A stretch of 40,497 nucleotides of DNA, taken from positions 1 through 40,497 of the forward strand of contig JAUNSH010000024.1 of assembly GCA_030539285.1 (NCBI GenBank), read 5' to 3'. The notes below the pieces were generated by a model, which saw only the letters and a program-made list of their open reading frames with translations, was not told the DNA's origin and did not search any database. The position numbers and the translations under genes were made by a program. This stretch comes from Eubacteriales bacterium. GTDB lineage: Bacteria > Bacillota > Clostridia > Oscillospirales > Oscillospiraceae. Positions 33,276 through 40,497 of this stretch are shown piece after piece (position 1 is the stretch's first letter; each line of letters begins with the position of its first letter).

Positions 33276-34757
33276 TTAACACACTCCTTTGATGCACTCG
33301 ATCAGGGATTCCATGGTGGCCTTTTCGGCAATTCGAATGGGGATCCCGTATTTTTCGGCTTCTGCCGCGGTCTGTCTGCCAATGCAGCAGCCCAGCATTT
33401 TGGAAAAGTCCGTATCCGGCAGGCTCTTTACAAAGCCCCGAACCGTTGACGCGCTGGTAAAGGTGACGATGGCTCCTGCCTCGACCAGTTCCTTTACTGG
33501 CGTGGAATTGGGCGCTTCATAGACCGTATCATAGCAGGCAATATCCGCAAAGGGAATTCCCTTCGCCGTAAACAGGTTCGGCAGAGCATCGCTGCCCTCA
33601 CTGGCACGGCACAGCAGCACCGGGCCTTCCACCTGAGACATCGCCTGTGCAAGGTGGTCGGAATCATAGGTTTCTGGTATCAAATCCACAAAAATTCCGA
33701 ATTTTTCTAGTTCAGCCGCAGTCTTTGGGCCAATAGCCGCGATTTTCAGATTCGACAAGGCTCTTGCGTCCTTATGCTGCTTCCGAAGATGCCGGAAGAA
33801 AATTTCCGGGCCCGCAGGACTGGTGAATGCCAGCCAGCAATAGTCAGACAGTTTCTCAACCGCTTCATCCAGTTCCGGGTCGTCCTCCCGTTCCACCGTG
33901 CGGATGCAGGGATAGGCGGTGACGCTGGCCCCCAGCGCACTGAGTTTGCCGCACAGGGAGCCGTTCCGCTCCGCCGGGCGGGTGACAATGATCTCCCGGC
34001 CCTTGAGGGGCAGGCTATCAAACCAGTCAAAGCTGGAAGACAGAGCGCACACTTTCCCCACCACAATGATGGCAGGGCTGACGATTTCTGCCTCTTCCGC
34101 CGCTTGCGGCAGTCTTTCGAGGGTGGACACCACCTTGCGCTGACGGGGCAGGGTTCCCCGCTCGATGACAGCGGCAGGCATGTCCCCCTCCATCCCGGCA
34201 TCCAGCAGGCCCTTGCAGATCAGGGGCAGGGCTGTGACGCCCATCAGAAACACCAGTGTACCTCTCGTCCGCCGCAGAGCATCAAAATCAATTTGCAGCT
34301 CCGCCCCGGCCCTGGCGTGTCCTGTGATAATATGGACAGAGGAACAGTAGTCCCGGTGGGTCACCGGGATCCCGGCGTAAGCGGGCACCGACAGAGCTGA
34401 GGTCACACCGGGCACCTCCTGGAAAGGAATTCCATGCTCCTTCAGCAGTTCCAGCTCCTCGCCGCCCCGGCCAAACAGGAAGGGGTCACCGCCCTTCAAG
34501 CGCACGACACGCTTGCCCTCCTGGGCTTTTTCCAGCAGGATCTGATTGATCCGATACTGGGGCACAGGGTGCCTGCTGGCCTGCTTACCAACGTCAATTT
34601 TTTCGGCTTTCTCCGGGATCAGGCTCAGAATTTCCGGGCCGACAAGACGGTCAAAGACCACGACCTCCGCTTGTTTCAGGGCTTCCAGTCCCTTCCGGGT
34701 CAAAAGGCCCGGATCACCAGGGCCTGCGCCTACCAAAATCACATTTCCTGTGCTCAT
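33276..34757 (-). CDS. Fused uroporphyrinogen-III C-methyltransferase / uroporphyrinogen-III synthase
   Basis: One 493-residue protein with two activities (CobA plus HemD). Residues 1-250 form the SAM-dependent methyltransferase: VGAGPGDPGLLTRKGL, VVRLKGGDPFLFGRGGEE, PGVTSALSVPAYAGIPVTHR and MGVTALP. It makes precorrin-2 from uroporphyrinogen III. Residues 255-493 form HemD: GREIIVTRPAERNGSLC, AFTSPAGPEIFF, IAAIGPKTAAELEKFG and VTFTSASTVRGF, which closes hydroxymethylbilane to uroporphyrinogen III. Having both on one chain channels flux toward siroheme and cobalamin. The ATG at 34757 overlaps the hemC stop (ATGA); GTG at 34763 is a less likely start. Confidence 0.95.
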   Translation of the reverse strand: MSTGNVILVGAGPGDPGLLTRKGLEALKQAEVVVFDRLVGPEILSLIPEKAEKIDVGKQASRHPVPQYRINQILLEKAQEGKRVVRLKGGDPFLFGRGGEELELLKEHGIPFQEVPGVTSALSVPAYAGIPVTHRDYCSSVHIITGHARAGAELQIDFDALRRTRGTLVFLMGVTALPLICKGLLDAGMEGDMPAAVIERGTLPRQRKVVSTLERLPQAAEEAEIVSPAIIVVGKVCALSSSFDWFDSLPLKGREIIVTRPAERNGSLCGKLSALGASVTAYPCIRTVEREDDPELDEAVEKLSDYCWLAFTSPAGPEIFFRHLRKQHKDARALSNLKIAAIGPKTAAELEKFGIFVDLIPETYDSDHLAQAMSQVEGPVLLCRASEGSDALPNLFTAKGIPFADIACYDTVYEAPNSTPVKELVEAGAIVTFTSASTVRGFVKSLPDTDFSKMLGCCIGRQTAAEAEKYGIPIRIAEKATMESLIECIKGVC

Positions 34758-35635
34758 TGACACTCCCCCTCTCTCAGCTGCCGGGCCAGGGTCGCGCCTA
34801 GCATTTCCGCTTCCGCCGTGCTGCCGCGGATGCTGCCTTTACGCTGAATCTCCTCGTCAGGGCTGACATAAAAGCCCGTCAGCGTCAGCACATCTCCCTC
34901 CGCGGTGGCATGGGCTGCAACAGGGGAGCTGCATCCGCCGTTCAATGCCCGCACAAAAGCACGCTCCGCCCTGGCGCAGCAGGCCGTTTTCTCCTCGTGC
35001 ACCAGCCGCAGACACGCCGTGTCCATCCCCTTCCGGGTCTGCACCACCAGAATGCCCTGTCCGGCGGCGGGCAGGATCTCTTCTGTCGTAAAATAACGGC
35101 TGATGCGGTTTTCCAGTCCCAGACGTTTCAGACCCGCTGCCGCCAAAACCAGCGCAGAAAACTGCCCCGCTTCCAGTTTCGCAAGCCGGGTCTGGACATT
35201 GCCCCGCACGGGTTCGATATCCATATCCGGGAACAATTTCTTTAACTGCAATTGTCTGCGCCGGGAGGAACAGCCGATGGGTTTCGAGGGATTCAATTCG
35301 GTCGCACCCTCCGGCAGTACCAGCACATCCCGGGGGTCTTCCCGGCCGGAAAAGGCTGTAAGCGGCAGATCCTCCGGCACCTCCATAGGCATGTCTTTCA
35401 GGGAATGAACGGTAAAATCTGCCCGCCCGTCCCGAAGCGCCTGATCCAATTCCCGGACGAACAGACCCTTTCCGCCGATTTTGTCCAAAGTTTTGTCAAG
35501 TATTTTATCGCCGGTGGTCTTCATGGTCACCAGTTCCAGTTCCGCCGCCGGTTCTGCCTTTGCGATCAACTCCATTACCATTTGGCTTTGGATGACAGCC
35601 AGCCGGCTTTCCCGGCTTCCAATGCGCAGCTTCAT
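34754..35635 (-). CDS. hemC: Hydroxymethylbilane synthase (porphobilinogen deaminase)
   Basis: Polymerises four porphobilinogens to hydroxymethylbilane. It has 293 residues. Motifs: IGSRESRLAVIQSQ, HSLKDMP with the catalytic Asp81, GCSSRRRQLQL, RGNVQTRL, and LNGGCSSPVAA with Cys235 that carries the dipyrromethane cofactor. The ATG at 35635 overlaps the hemA/met8 stop (ATGA). The open frame extends upstream within that gene but without an RBS. Confidence 0.97.
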   Translation of the reverse strand: MKLRIGSRESRLAVIQSQMVMELIAKAEPAAELELVTMKTTGDKILDKTLDKIGGKGLFVRELDQALRDGRADFTVHSLKDMPMEVPEDLPLTAFSGREDPRDVLVLPEGATELNPSKPIGCSSRRRQLQLKKLFPDMDIEPVRGNVQTRLAKLEAGQFSALVLAAAGLKRLGLENRISRYFTTEEILPAAGQGILVVQTRKGMDTACLRLVHEEKTACCARAERAFVRALNGGCSSPVAAHATAEGDVLTLTGFYVSPDEEIQRKGSIRGSTAEAEMLGATLARQLREGECQ

Positions 35636-37050
35636 TCCAATTCCTCCAACGTCCGGCGAATGGCCTGAGCGGCCCGGGCAGTCCTGTGATGGTCTTTTCC
35701 GCCGGACACCACGCCGGCGATCAGATTTTCCCCGGTACAGATTGCCGGGAAATAGAAGGTGCATTCCCCTTCACAGTCCGCCACAGACACTGGGATCCCC
35801 AGTTCCCCGGCATCCAGGCAAACCTGATGGTTCACTTCCCGGCTGCTGGTGGCCGCAATGGCCAGATAGGCCCCTTTCAAATCGCCGGGAGCATATTTCC
35901 GCCGCTTCCAGCAAAGTCCCTCCGGGCTGCATTTCAGCTCTGGGGCAATGACCTCGATCTCGCAGCCAAACAGACGCAGCGTAGCGATCCTCCGGGAGGC
36001 AATAGTCCCGCCGCCTACCAAAACTACCTTTTTCCCGGTTAAATCCACAAACAGCGGAAATTTCGGTGCTTTCTTGGCAATTTTCTGCCGTTTCTGCCAC
36101 TGGGCAAATCGTTCCAGCTCCTGCGCCGCGATGGCACCCATGGCTTCCAGCTCCTCCGGGCTGCCAGGTCCGGCAGAACCGAGAGAATCTGTATCATAAC
36201 AGAGAATAATGTCCGCGCAGGCAGGGTCGATGTCCCGGGGGACCGCCAGATCTACCGCCACCCTGGGCGGGTTCTGAACCTGTCTCAACTGCTCGGCAGT
36301 GAGGGTATAGTGCGGGCTGGTGGTCGCGGAAACCAAAGCGTCCATGTTCTCCAGTGCCGTCACCCTGTCTTCATAATTCACGGTACGGCAGCCTGAAGGC
36401 ACCACCGTTTCACCATGGCGGTAAGTCCGCAGAGTCACGCTGACGCTGGCACCGGCCTGCTGTAACAGCTGCGCCGCCAGACGGCCCATCTGCCCGTTTC
36501 CGATAACCAGGATCCTTTTTCCTTCCAGTGTACCCAGTTCCCGGTTCAGGACATCCCGGCAGCGGCTTCCCATGGACGGGTTTCCCCGGCTTACGGATAC
36601 TTCTGTTCTTGCCCGCTTTCCCGCCGTCACCGCGCCGCGAAACAGAGCGGATAAGGTCGGATCGGCAGTTTTGACCTCTTGCGCCAGCTCCATGGCTTTG
36701 CGCACCTGGGTGATGATCTGGTCCTCTCCCAAAATCTGAGAATGCAGGCCGCAGCTCACCTCCATCAGGTGCCGGGCGGCATCCATGCCGCAGCGGGTAG
36801 TAAAATAGGATTCCATTTCCCTTTCGGGTATCCCAGCTCCACGGCACAGCAGCCGCCAGGGCGTCTCCGCGCTGCCGTTGATGTAAAGCTCCGTCCGGTT
36901 ACAGGTGGAAAGAAGCACGCACCCCTCCACACCGGGCTGAGCATGGAGCCAGCGCAGAAATTCCTCCGCTAGGGATTGGGAAAAGGCAAGCCGCTGCCGC
37001 TGATCCAAAGGTGCCCGGTGGCAGTCAAGGCCTGACATCATCAGCGTCAT
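35632..37050 (-). CDS. hemA: Fused glutamyl-tRNA reductase / precorrin-2 dehydrogenase
   Basis: A 472-residue fusion. Residues 1-320 are HemA: STCNRTELY with the catalytic Cys50, GLHSQILGEDQIITQV, and the NADPH loop VIGNGQMGRLAAQLL. The usual C-terminal dimerisation helices stop after the first long helix (AIAAQELERFAQWQKRQK). Residues 331-472 are a Met8/SirC/CysG-N type domain: FPLFVDLTGKKVVLVGGGTI, LAIAATSSREVN, VSVADCEGECTFYFPAI with the conserved Asp, and VVSGGKDHH. It should make glutamate semialdehyde and also oxidise precorrin-2 to sirohydrochlorin. ATG at 37050 overlaps the cbiK/L stop (ATGA); AAAGGGGG lies upstream. Ferrochelatase activity of the second domain is possible but unproven. 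Confidence 0.93.
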   Translation of the reverse strand: MTLMMSGLDCHRAPLDQRQRLAFSQSLAEEFLRWLHAQPGVEGCVLLSTCNRTELYINGSAETPWRLLCRGAGIPEREMESYFTTRCGMDAARHLMEVSCGLHSQILGEDQIITQVRKAMELAQEVKTADPTLSALFRGAVTAGKRARTEVSVSRGNPSMGSRCRDVLNRELGTLEGKRILVIGNGQMGRLAAQLLQQAGASVSVTLRTYRHGETVVPSGCRTVNYEDRVTALENMDALVSATTSPHYTLTAEQLRQVQNPPRVAVDLAVPRDIDPACADIILCYDTDSLGSAGPGSPEELEAMGAIAAQELERFAQWQKRQKIAKKAPKFPLFVDLTGKKVVLVGGGTIASRRIATLRLFGCEIEVIAPELKCSPEGLCWKRRKYAPGDLKGAYLAIAATSSREVNHQVCLDAGELGIPVSVADCEGECTFYFPAICTGENLIAGVVSGGKDHHRTARAAQAIRRTLEELE

Positions 37051-38510
37051 TTCCCATCCCCCTTTACGATCACCAGGGAGAAATAGCCGGAAGGCTCCTT
37101 CAAATCCGCGAAATGGGGGTAGACGTGCTCATTTTCCATGCTGCAATTCTCCACCAGAGACGCTCCCTCCAGAAGGCCCCGGTCTGCCAGCGTCTGCTGC
37201 AGCTCCAAAATGGAACGGCCCGCTTTCATAAAGACCTTATTGCCGGGAACGTCTATCAGATCCTCCTGGTCATGGGAGGCCGGAATGATCACCAGCGGCT
37301 CCCTGCCAAGGCAGAGAGACTGGTTCAGCCGCGCCGCCGCCGCGCAGAAGGAGGGAATACCCGGCACCACCTCCACCGTGTAGCCCCGGCCCAGCACCTT
37401 CTGGTGAATATACATATAGGTCGAATAGACACCGGGATCGCCCAGGGTCAGAAAAGCCACCTGCTTTCCCTGATCCAGCAGAGCGCAGATGGTATCCGCC
37501 GCCTGCTCGTGGGCCGCGTCCATGACCACCTTATCCCGCACCATGGGTGTCTTCACAAACTGAATTTCCTTATCCTTCAGATAGTCCTTCGCAATGTTCA
37601 GCGCTACCTTGTCGCCGCTGCTGGCATCCGGCACGATGACCACATCCGCCTCCCGCAGGACACGGACAGCCTTCACCGTCAGCAGCTCCGGGTCACCGGG
37701 GCCAACGCCCACACCCCAGAGCTTGCCCTGGGTCGCCAGCGTTTCCACCGCCTGACGGCAGTGCTCCACGAACAGCCCCCGAATTGCGGGGCACTCGCCC
37801 AGTCCCTGCAAGATACAACGCACGGGATATCCGGCCTGTTTCAGCTGCCCCGCCCAGGAATCCTCGTCCCCGGACATATCGTTGCGGGCGTGATCTCCGG
37901 CCACCAGCATGAAGGGAGCCAGCATCAGGCGGCGGATCTCCGGGCGCTTGGCAAGCTGCCGCTCCACGCTTTCCAATGTGGGATAGCCCTCTACTGTAGC
38001 AAGGTACACCCAGTCGCAGATCTCTTGCAGCATGTGTTCCATCTGGGCGTAGGCAGAATTGGCAAAATGGGTGGTGCCGTGGCCCATGAGCACCAGCGCC
38101 TCGTCCTCTGCCAGCGCCGGCAGCCAGTTCAGCAGAGCCTGCGCCACAGCGGCGTAATCTTCCTCACCGTGCAGCAGGGGCATTCCCACAGAGATCTTCA
38201 TCCGCAGCCGGAAAGGCTCCAGCTGGGACAGCATTTTCTCATATTCCTCACCGTGCATCACATGAGTGGACTGGACAGCTACATGGGTATAGCCCTCCTC
38301 TTCCAGCCGCTGCATGGCCTGGGTCACGTTCTCGATCTCCACCCCGTCCCGCTCTTTCAGTTTTCGAATGATCATCCCACTGGTGAAGGCCCGTCGGACC
38401 TCCCAGTCCGGGAATGCCTCCGCCAGAGCCTTCTCCGTGGCGGCAATGGTTTTGCGCAGAGTATCGGGATACGAAGTTCCAAAGGATACTGCCAAAATCG
38501 CTTTTTTCAT
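37047..38510 (-). CDS. Fused CbiK cobaltochelatase / CbiL cobalt-factor II C20-methyltransferase
   Basis: A 487-residue fusion and the first gene after the B12 riboswitch. Residues 1-262 are anaerobic CbiK, which inserts cobalt into sirohydrochlorin: AVSFGTSYPDTLRKTI, QSTHVMHGEEY (Glu88/89), VLMGHGTTHF (His144) and VAGDHARNDM (His207). The two histidines and the glutamate fall at nearly the same positions as the metal ligands of Salmonella CbiK. Residues 265-487 are CbiL: GVGVGPGDPELLTVKAVR, FLTLGDPGVYSTYMY, EVVPGIPSFCAAAARL and VFMKAGRS. There is no signal peptide, unlike the periplasmic CbiK of sulfate reducers. The ATG at 38510 follows AGGAGAG; upstream in-frame codons belong to the riboswitch leader. 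Confidence 0.95.
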   Translation of the reverse strand: MKKAILAVSFGTSYPDTLRKTIAATEKALAEAFPDWEVRRAFTSGMIIRKLKERDGVEIENVTQAMQRLEEEGYTHVAVQSTHVMHGEEYEKMLSQLEPFRLRMKISVGMPLLHGEEDYAAVAQALLNWLPALAEDEALVLMGHGTTHFANSAYAQMEHMLQEICDWVYLATVEGYPTLESVERQLAKRPEIRRLMLAPFMLVAGDHARNDMSGDEDSWAGQLKQAGYPVRCILQGLGECPAIRGLFVEHCRQAVETLATQGKLWGVGVGPGDPELLTVKAVRVLREADVVIVPDASSGDKVALNIAKDYLKDKEIQFVKTPMVRDKVVMDAAHEQAADTICALLDQGKQVAFLTLGDPGVYSTYMYIHQKVLGRGYTVEVVPGIPSFCAAAARLNQSLCLGREPLVIIPASHDQEDLIDVPGNKVFMKAGRSILELQQTLADRGLLEGASLVENCSMENEHVYPHFADLKEPSGYFSLVIVKGDGK

Positions 38511-38555
38511 TGTTTTCTCTCCTGTGCGCGCATCCGCGTTATTTTGCGGCTGTCC

Positions 38556-38580
38556 AAAAAAAGACAGCCCAACGGCTGCC
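38556..38580 (-). terminator. Riboswitch expression-platform terminator
   Basis: Minus strand: GGCAGCC, loop GTTG, GGCTGTC (7 bp with one G-U) runs directly into seven T residues (38562-38556), between the riboswitch and cbiK/L. An upstream GGCTGC (38628-38623), just 3' of the aptamer, could pair with the GCAGCC arm as an antiterminator, and a downstream GACAGCC could pair with the other arm. Confidence 0.75.
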
Positions 38581-38638
38581 CGGCAAAAGGACGGTTCGTC
38601 CCATTCCCGGAGACTGATCACCGCAGCCCGGAAAAGTA

Positions 38639-38790
38639 GATTCTGGCAGGTATCCTGACTTCAGATCACAGCTGACACACCTTCTCAGAATCAAATTCCA
38701 ATGGATCTTGTGCTTCGCTCCCTGTTACAGTGACGGGTTCGTTCCGGACTTGCACCGGATTCCCTATTCTCCTTGCGGATACCAGAATCC
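38639..38790 (-). promoter_or_regulatory. Cobalamin (adenosylcobalamin) riboswitch
   Basis: On the minus strand the aptamer is closed by an 8-bp P1 stem (GATTCTGG at 38789-38782, CCAGAATC at 38646-38639). Inside are the conserved GGTGCAAGTCCGGAACG core, the CCCGTCACTGTAA segment, and the 3' B12 box GTCAGGATACCTGCC (38659-38645). Binding of cobalamin is expected to switch off the downstream tetrapyrrole/corrinoid operon, with a terminator visible between the aptamer and cbiK/L. Together with the promoter and dapA hairpins it fills the 387-base gap between the two divergent genes. Confidence 0.95.
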
Positions 38791-38807
38791 TTCCTGTTTC
38801 TTTGTAT

Positions 38808-38836
38808 AGTTTATCCTTTTTTTCACCGTATGTCAA
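38808..38836 (-). promoter_or_regulatory. Promoter of the B12-riboswitch operon
   Basis: Minus strand TTGACA (38836-38831), 17-base spacer, TAAACT (38813-38808). Transcription would start near 38801, ten bases before the riboswitch P1 stem, giving a leader of about 290 bases. Confidence 0.75.
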
Positions 38837-38870
38837 TGCCTTTTCCGGCAGTCAAAATGGTGACTGCGCG

Positions 38871-38900
38871 CATAGACTGGGCTGGAGGTATCAGTCTATG
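38871..38900 (+). promoter_or_regulatory. Hairpin enclosing the dapA RBS and start codon
   Basis: CATAGACTG (38871-38879) and CAGTCTATG (38892-38900) form a perfect 9-bp stem; the last three bases are the dapA ATG and the 12-base loop holds GGAGG (38884-38888). A smaller 6-bp hairpin (GCAGTC/GACTGC, 38848-38867) precedes it by three bases. No recognisable lysine riboswitch fits in this short leader. Confidence 0.6.
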
Positions 38901-39773
38901 AAAAAGCCACTGTTTACAGGCGTATGCACCGCCCTGGTCACCCCGTTTTTGGGCGGAAATGTCAATTATCCCATGATGGACCTGCTGCTGCGGCGGCAAA
39001 TCCAGGCAGGAATCGAAGCCGTGGTACTCTGCGGCACCACCGGGGAGTCCCCTACCCTGTCAGACCTTGAAAAGCTGGAGCTGTTCCGCAGAGGAAAACG
39101 GTATGTGGGAGATTCCTGCAAGATCATTGCCGGGACCGGATCCAACGACACATCTCATGCCATCGCCCTGAGCAAGGCCGCCGAGGAAGCCGGCGCGGAT
39201 GCCCTGCTGGTGGTCAGCCCCTACTATAACAAGGCCACCCCTGACGGGCTGCTGACCCACTATGCCGCCATTGCCGGTGCGGTACATATCCCGGTGATCG
39301 TGTACAACGTCCCCTCCCGCACAGGGGTGGATATTTCCGTCAGCGTCTACCAGAATCTTGCCCGGATCCCCAATATTGCAGGCGTCAAGGAAGCCAGCGG
39401 GGATATTACCAAAATCGCGAAAATTCGTGCCCTGTGCCCGGAGGAATTTGCTGTGTGGAGCGGAAATGACGATCTTGCCGCCGCGGTTATGGCGCTGGGG
39501 GGCAGCGGCGTGATCTCCGTGCTGTCCAATGTGCTGCCAGAGCAGACCCTGTCCATGGCCCGGGCGGCGCTGGATGGGGACTTTGACACGGCGGCGGATC
39601 TACAGATTCGGCTGCTGCCGCTGATCGAGGCCCTGTTCAGTGAGGTCAATCCCATTCCCGTAAAGGCCGCCATGAAGCTGATCGGCTATGACTGCGGAGA
39701 ATGCCGTTTACCGCTGACGCCCATTTCTCAGGAAAATCTGAAAAAACTGAAAAACATACTGCTTCCCAATTAA
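38898..39773 (+). CDS. dapA: 4-hydroxy-tetrahydrodipicolinate synthase
   Basis: Condenses pyruvate and aspartate semialdehyde, the first step unique to lysine, diaminopimelate and, in spore formers, dipicolinate synthesis. It has 291 residues. Motifs: CGTTGESPTL with the proton-relay threonines at 47-48, VVSPYYNKATPDGL, VYNVPSRTGV (Tyr136, Arg141), and the Schiff-base Lys164 in GVKEASGD. The ATG at 38898 is preceded by GGAGG with 9-base spacing; the frame is open further upstream into the riboswitch region without an RBS. It is monocistronic here and divergent from the B12 operon. No clear promoter was identified. Confidence 0.96.
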   Translation: MKKPLFTGVCTALVTPFLGGNVNYPMMDLLLRRQIQAGIEAVVLCGTTGESPTLSDLEKLELFRRGKRYVGDSCKIIAGTGSNDTSHAIALSKAAEEAGADALLVVSPYYNKATPDGLLTHYAAIAGAVHIPVIVYNVPSRTGVDISVSVYQNLARIPNIAGVKEASGDITKIAKIRALCPEEFAVWSGNDDLAAAVMALGGSGVISVLSNVLPEQTLSMARAALDGDFDTAADLQIRLLPLIEALFSEVNPIPVKAAMKLIGYDCGECRLPLTPISQENLKKLKNILLPN

Positions 39774-39780
39774 GAAACAT

Positions 39781-39804
39781 GCGCTCTCCCGGGTGGGAGA
39801 GCGC
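39781..39804. terminator. Terminator between dapA and tyrS
   Basis: A perfect 10-bp stem (GCGCTCTCCC / GGGAGAGCGC, 4-base loop) lies between convergent stops, seven bases after dapA and twelve from tyrS. Flanks are T-rich on both strands (AATTCATCTTATTT on plus, ATGTTTCTTAATT on minus), so it probably serves both. Confidence 0.8.
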
Positions 39805-39816
39805 AATTCATCTTAT

Positions 39817-40497
39817 TTAAGCCAGAACAGCCTTGTGGAAGACCTTTTTCCCCTTGCGGATCTTCACGCCTTCCTTCAGCATTTCCTCAGTCACAGCGAA
39901 CTGGGCGGAGGGTACCTTCTCGTCGTTGACCAGCACGCCGCCCTGCTCTACCAGCTGACGGGCCTGCTTGTTGGAGGGAGCCAGACCGCAGGCCACCATC
40001 AGATTCAGAATGCCGATTTTTCCGTCGGTGAGCTTATCCGCGGAGATTTCGGTGGTGGGCATATTGGCATCGTCACCGCCGCCTACGAACAGAGCCTTGG
40101 CGGCAGCCTTGGCCTTGTCCGCTTCTTCCTTACCGTGGACCAGCTTGGTCAGCTCGTAGGCAAGGATCTCCTTGGCCTCATTGAGCTTGGCGTCCTTCCA
40201 GTCGGACATGGCGTCGATCTCCTCCAGGGGCAGGAAAGTCAGCATCCGAATGCACTTGAGCACGTCCGCGTCCTCAACGTTGCGCCAGTACTGGTAGAAT
40301 TCGAAGGGAGAGGTCTTGTTGGGGTCCAGCCAGACAGCGCCCTTGGCGGTCTTGCCCATCTTCTTGCCCTCGGAGTTGAGGAGCAGAGTGATGGTCATGG
40401 CGTGGGCATCCTTGCCCAGCTTGCGGCGGATCAGCTCGGTGCCGCCCAGCATATTGCTCCACTGGTCGTTGCCGCCGAACTGCATGTTGCAGCCGTA
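39817..40497 (-). CDS. tyrS: Tyrosyl-tRNA synthetase (5' part outside window)
   Basis: The C-terminal 226 residues of TyrRS, which charges tRNA-Tyr. The visible part starts in the catalytic domain at MQFGGNDQWSNMLGG, which contains the tyrosine-binding residues, followed by GTELIRRKLG, the class I KMSKS loop as KMGKT, and LDPNKTSPFEFYQYW. The last 75 residues form the S4 RNA-binding domain (NKQARQLVEQGGVLVNDEKV). The N-terminal Rossmann part with HIGH lies beyond base 40497, so the start and any upstream T-box cannot be judged. No frameshift is seen in the part present. Confidence 0.97.
   Translation of the reverse strand, partial: YGCNMQFGGNDQWSNMLGGTELIRRKLGKDAHAMTITLLLNSEGKKMGKTAKGAVWLDPNKTSPFEFYQYWRNVEDADVLKCIRMLTFLPLEEIDAMSDWKDAKLNEAKEILAYELTKLVHGKEEADKAKAAAKALFVGGGDDANMPTTEISADKLTDGKIGILNLMVACGLAPSNKQARQLVEQGGVLVNDEKVPSAQFAVTEEMLKEGVKIRKGKKVFHKAVLA

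Noticed and set aside
38837-38897. Lysine riboswitch upstream of dapA
   Set aside because: The space is about 60 bases and lacks the conserved multi-helix lysine aptamer; only two small hairpins are present.
1-40497. CRISPR arrays, insertion sequences, tRNA or rRNA genes, phage modules
   Set aside because: No regularly spaced repeats, transposase motifs, cloverleaf-like segments or phage genes were recognised on either strand.

Overview
The window looks like chromosome of a spore-forming, anaerobic, fairly GC-rich member of the Clostridia (Oscillospiraceae/Ruminococcaceae-like). The reasons are a spoIIR sporulation gene, AddAB instead of RecBCD, strong AGGAGG ribosome-binding sites, sigma-A-type promoters, and the B12-linked tetrapyrrole cluster. 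The species assignment is inference. No rRNA, tRNA, insertion sequence, prophage or CRISPR array was seen.

Layout. 1-8.2 kb (minus strand): addA (3' end cut by the window edge), addB, spoIIR, ispE. 8.3-14.2 kb: a small DUF378 membrane protein, then a divergent pair made of a zinc-ribbon/Ig-like membrane protein and a 1003-residue membrane pseudokinase with fibronectin-like domains, then a zinc-dependent phospholipase C-like protein and a VanZ-family protein. 14.2-16.3 kb (minus): a UvrD/PcrA-type helicase. 16.4-24.6 kb (plus): a promoter, a Phe/Tyr-rich leader peptide with an attenuator, and eight tightly packed genes (aroF-tyrA-aroB-aroA-aroC-pheA-aroE/K-aroQ). These genes encode all seven steps to chorismate plus the committed steps to phenylalanine and tyrosine. 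24.6-29.2 kb (minus): an ABC ATPase with its large FtsX-like permease, and a GtrA-family protein. 29.3-30.3 kb (plus): ldhA behind a consensus promoter. 30.4-38.8 kb (minus): a cobalamin-riboswitch operon (cbiK/L, hemA/met8, hemC, cobA/hemD, hemB, hemL, and a LUD-domain gene). 38.9-39.8 kb (plus): dapA. 39.8 kb to the end (minus): tyrS, with its 5' part outside the window.

How the parts work together. The aro operon is a self-contained aromatic amino-acid module. Its leader appears to sense charged tRNA-Phe and tRNA-Tyr through ribosome stalling, with three mutually exclusive RNA structures visible in the sequence. The tetrapyrrole operon covers glutamyl-tRNA to cobalt-factor III with nine activities on six polypeptides, three of them fusions. 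It sits behind a B12 riboswitch and no hemE is present in this window, so it probably serves corrinoid and siroheme rather than heme synthesis.

Points most worth a second look are the aro attenuator, the catalytically dead membrane kinase, the HemA fusion that has lost most of its normal dimerisation domain, the degenerate Walker A in AddB, the hairpin that overlaps the spoIIR ribosome-binding site, and the dapA start codon held inside a perfect stem. Function calls rest on recognised motifs read by eye; no database search was run.
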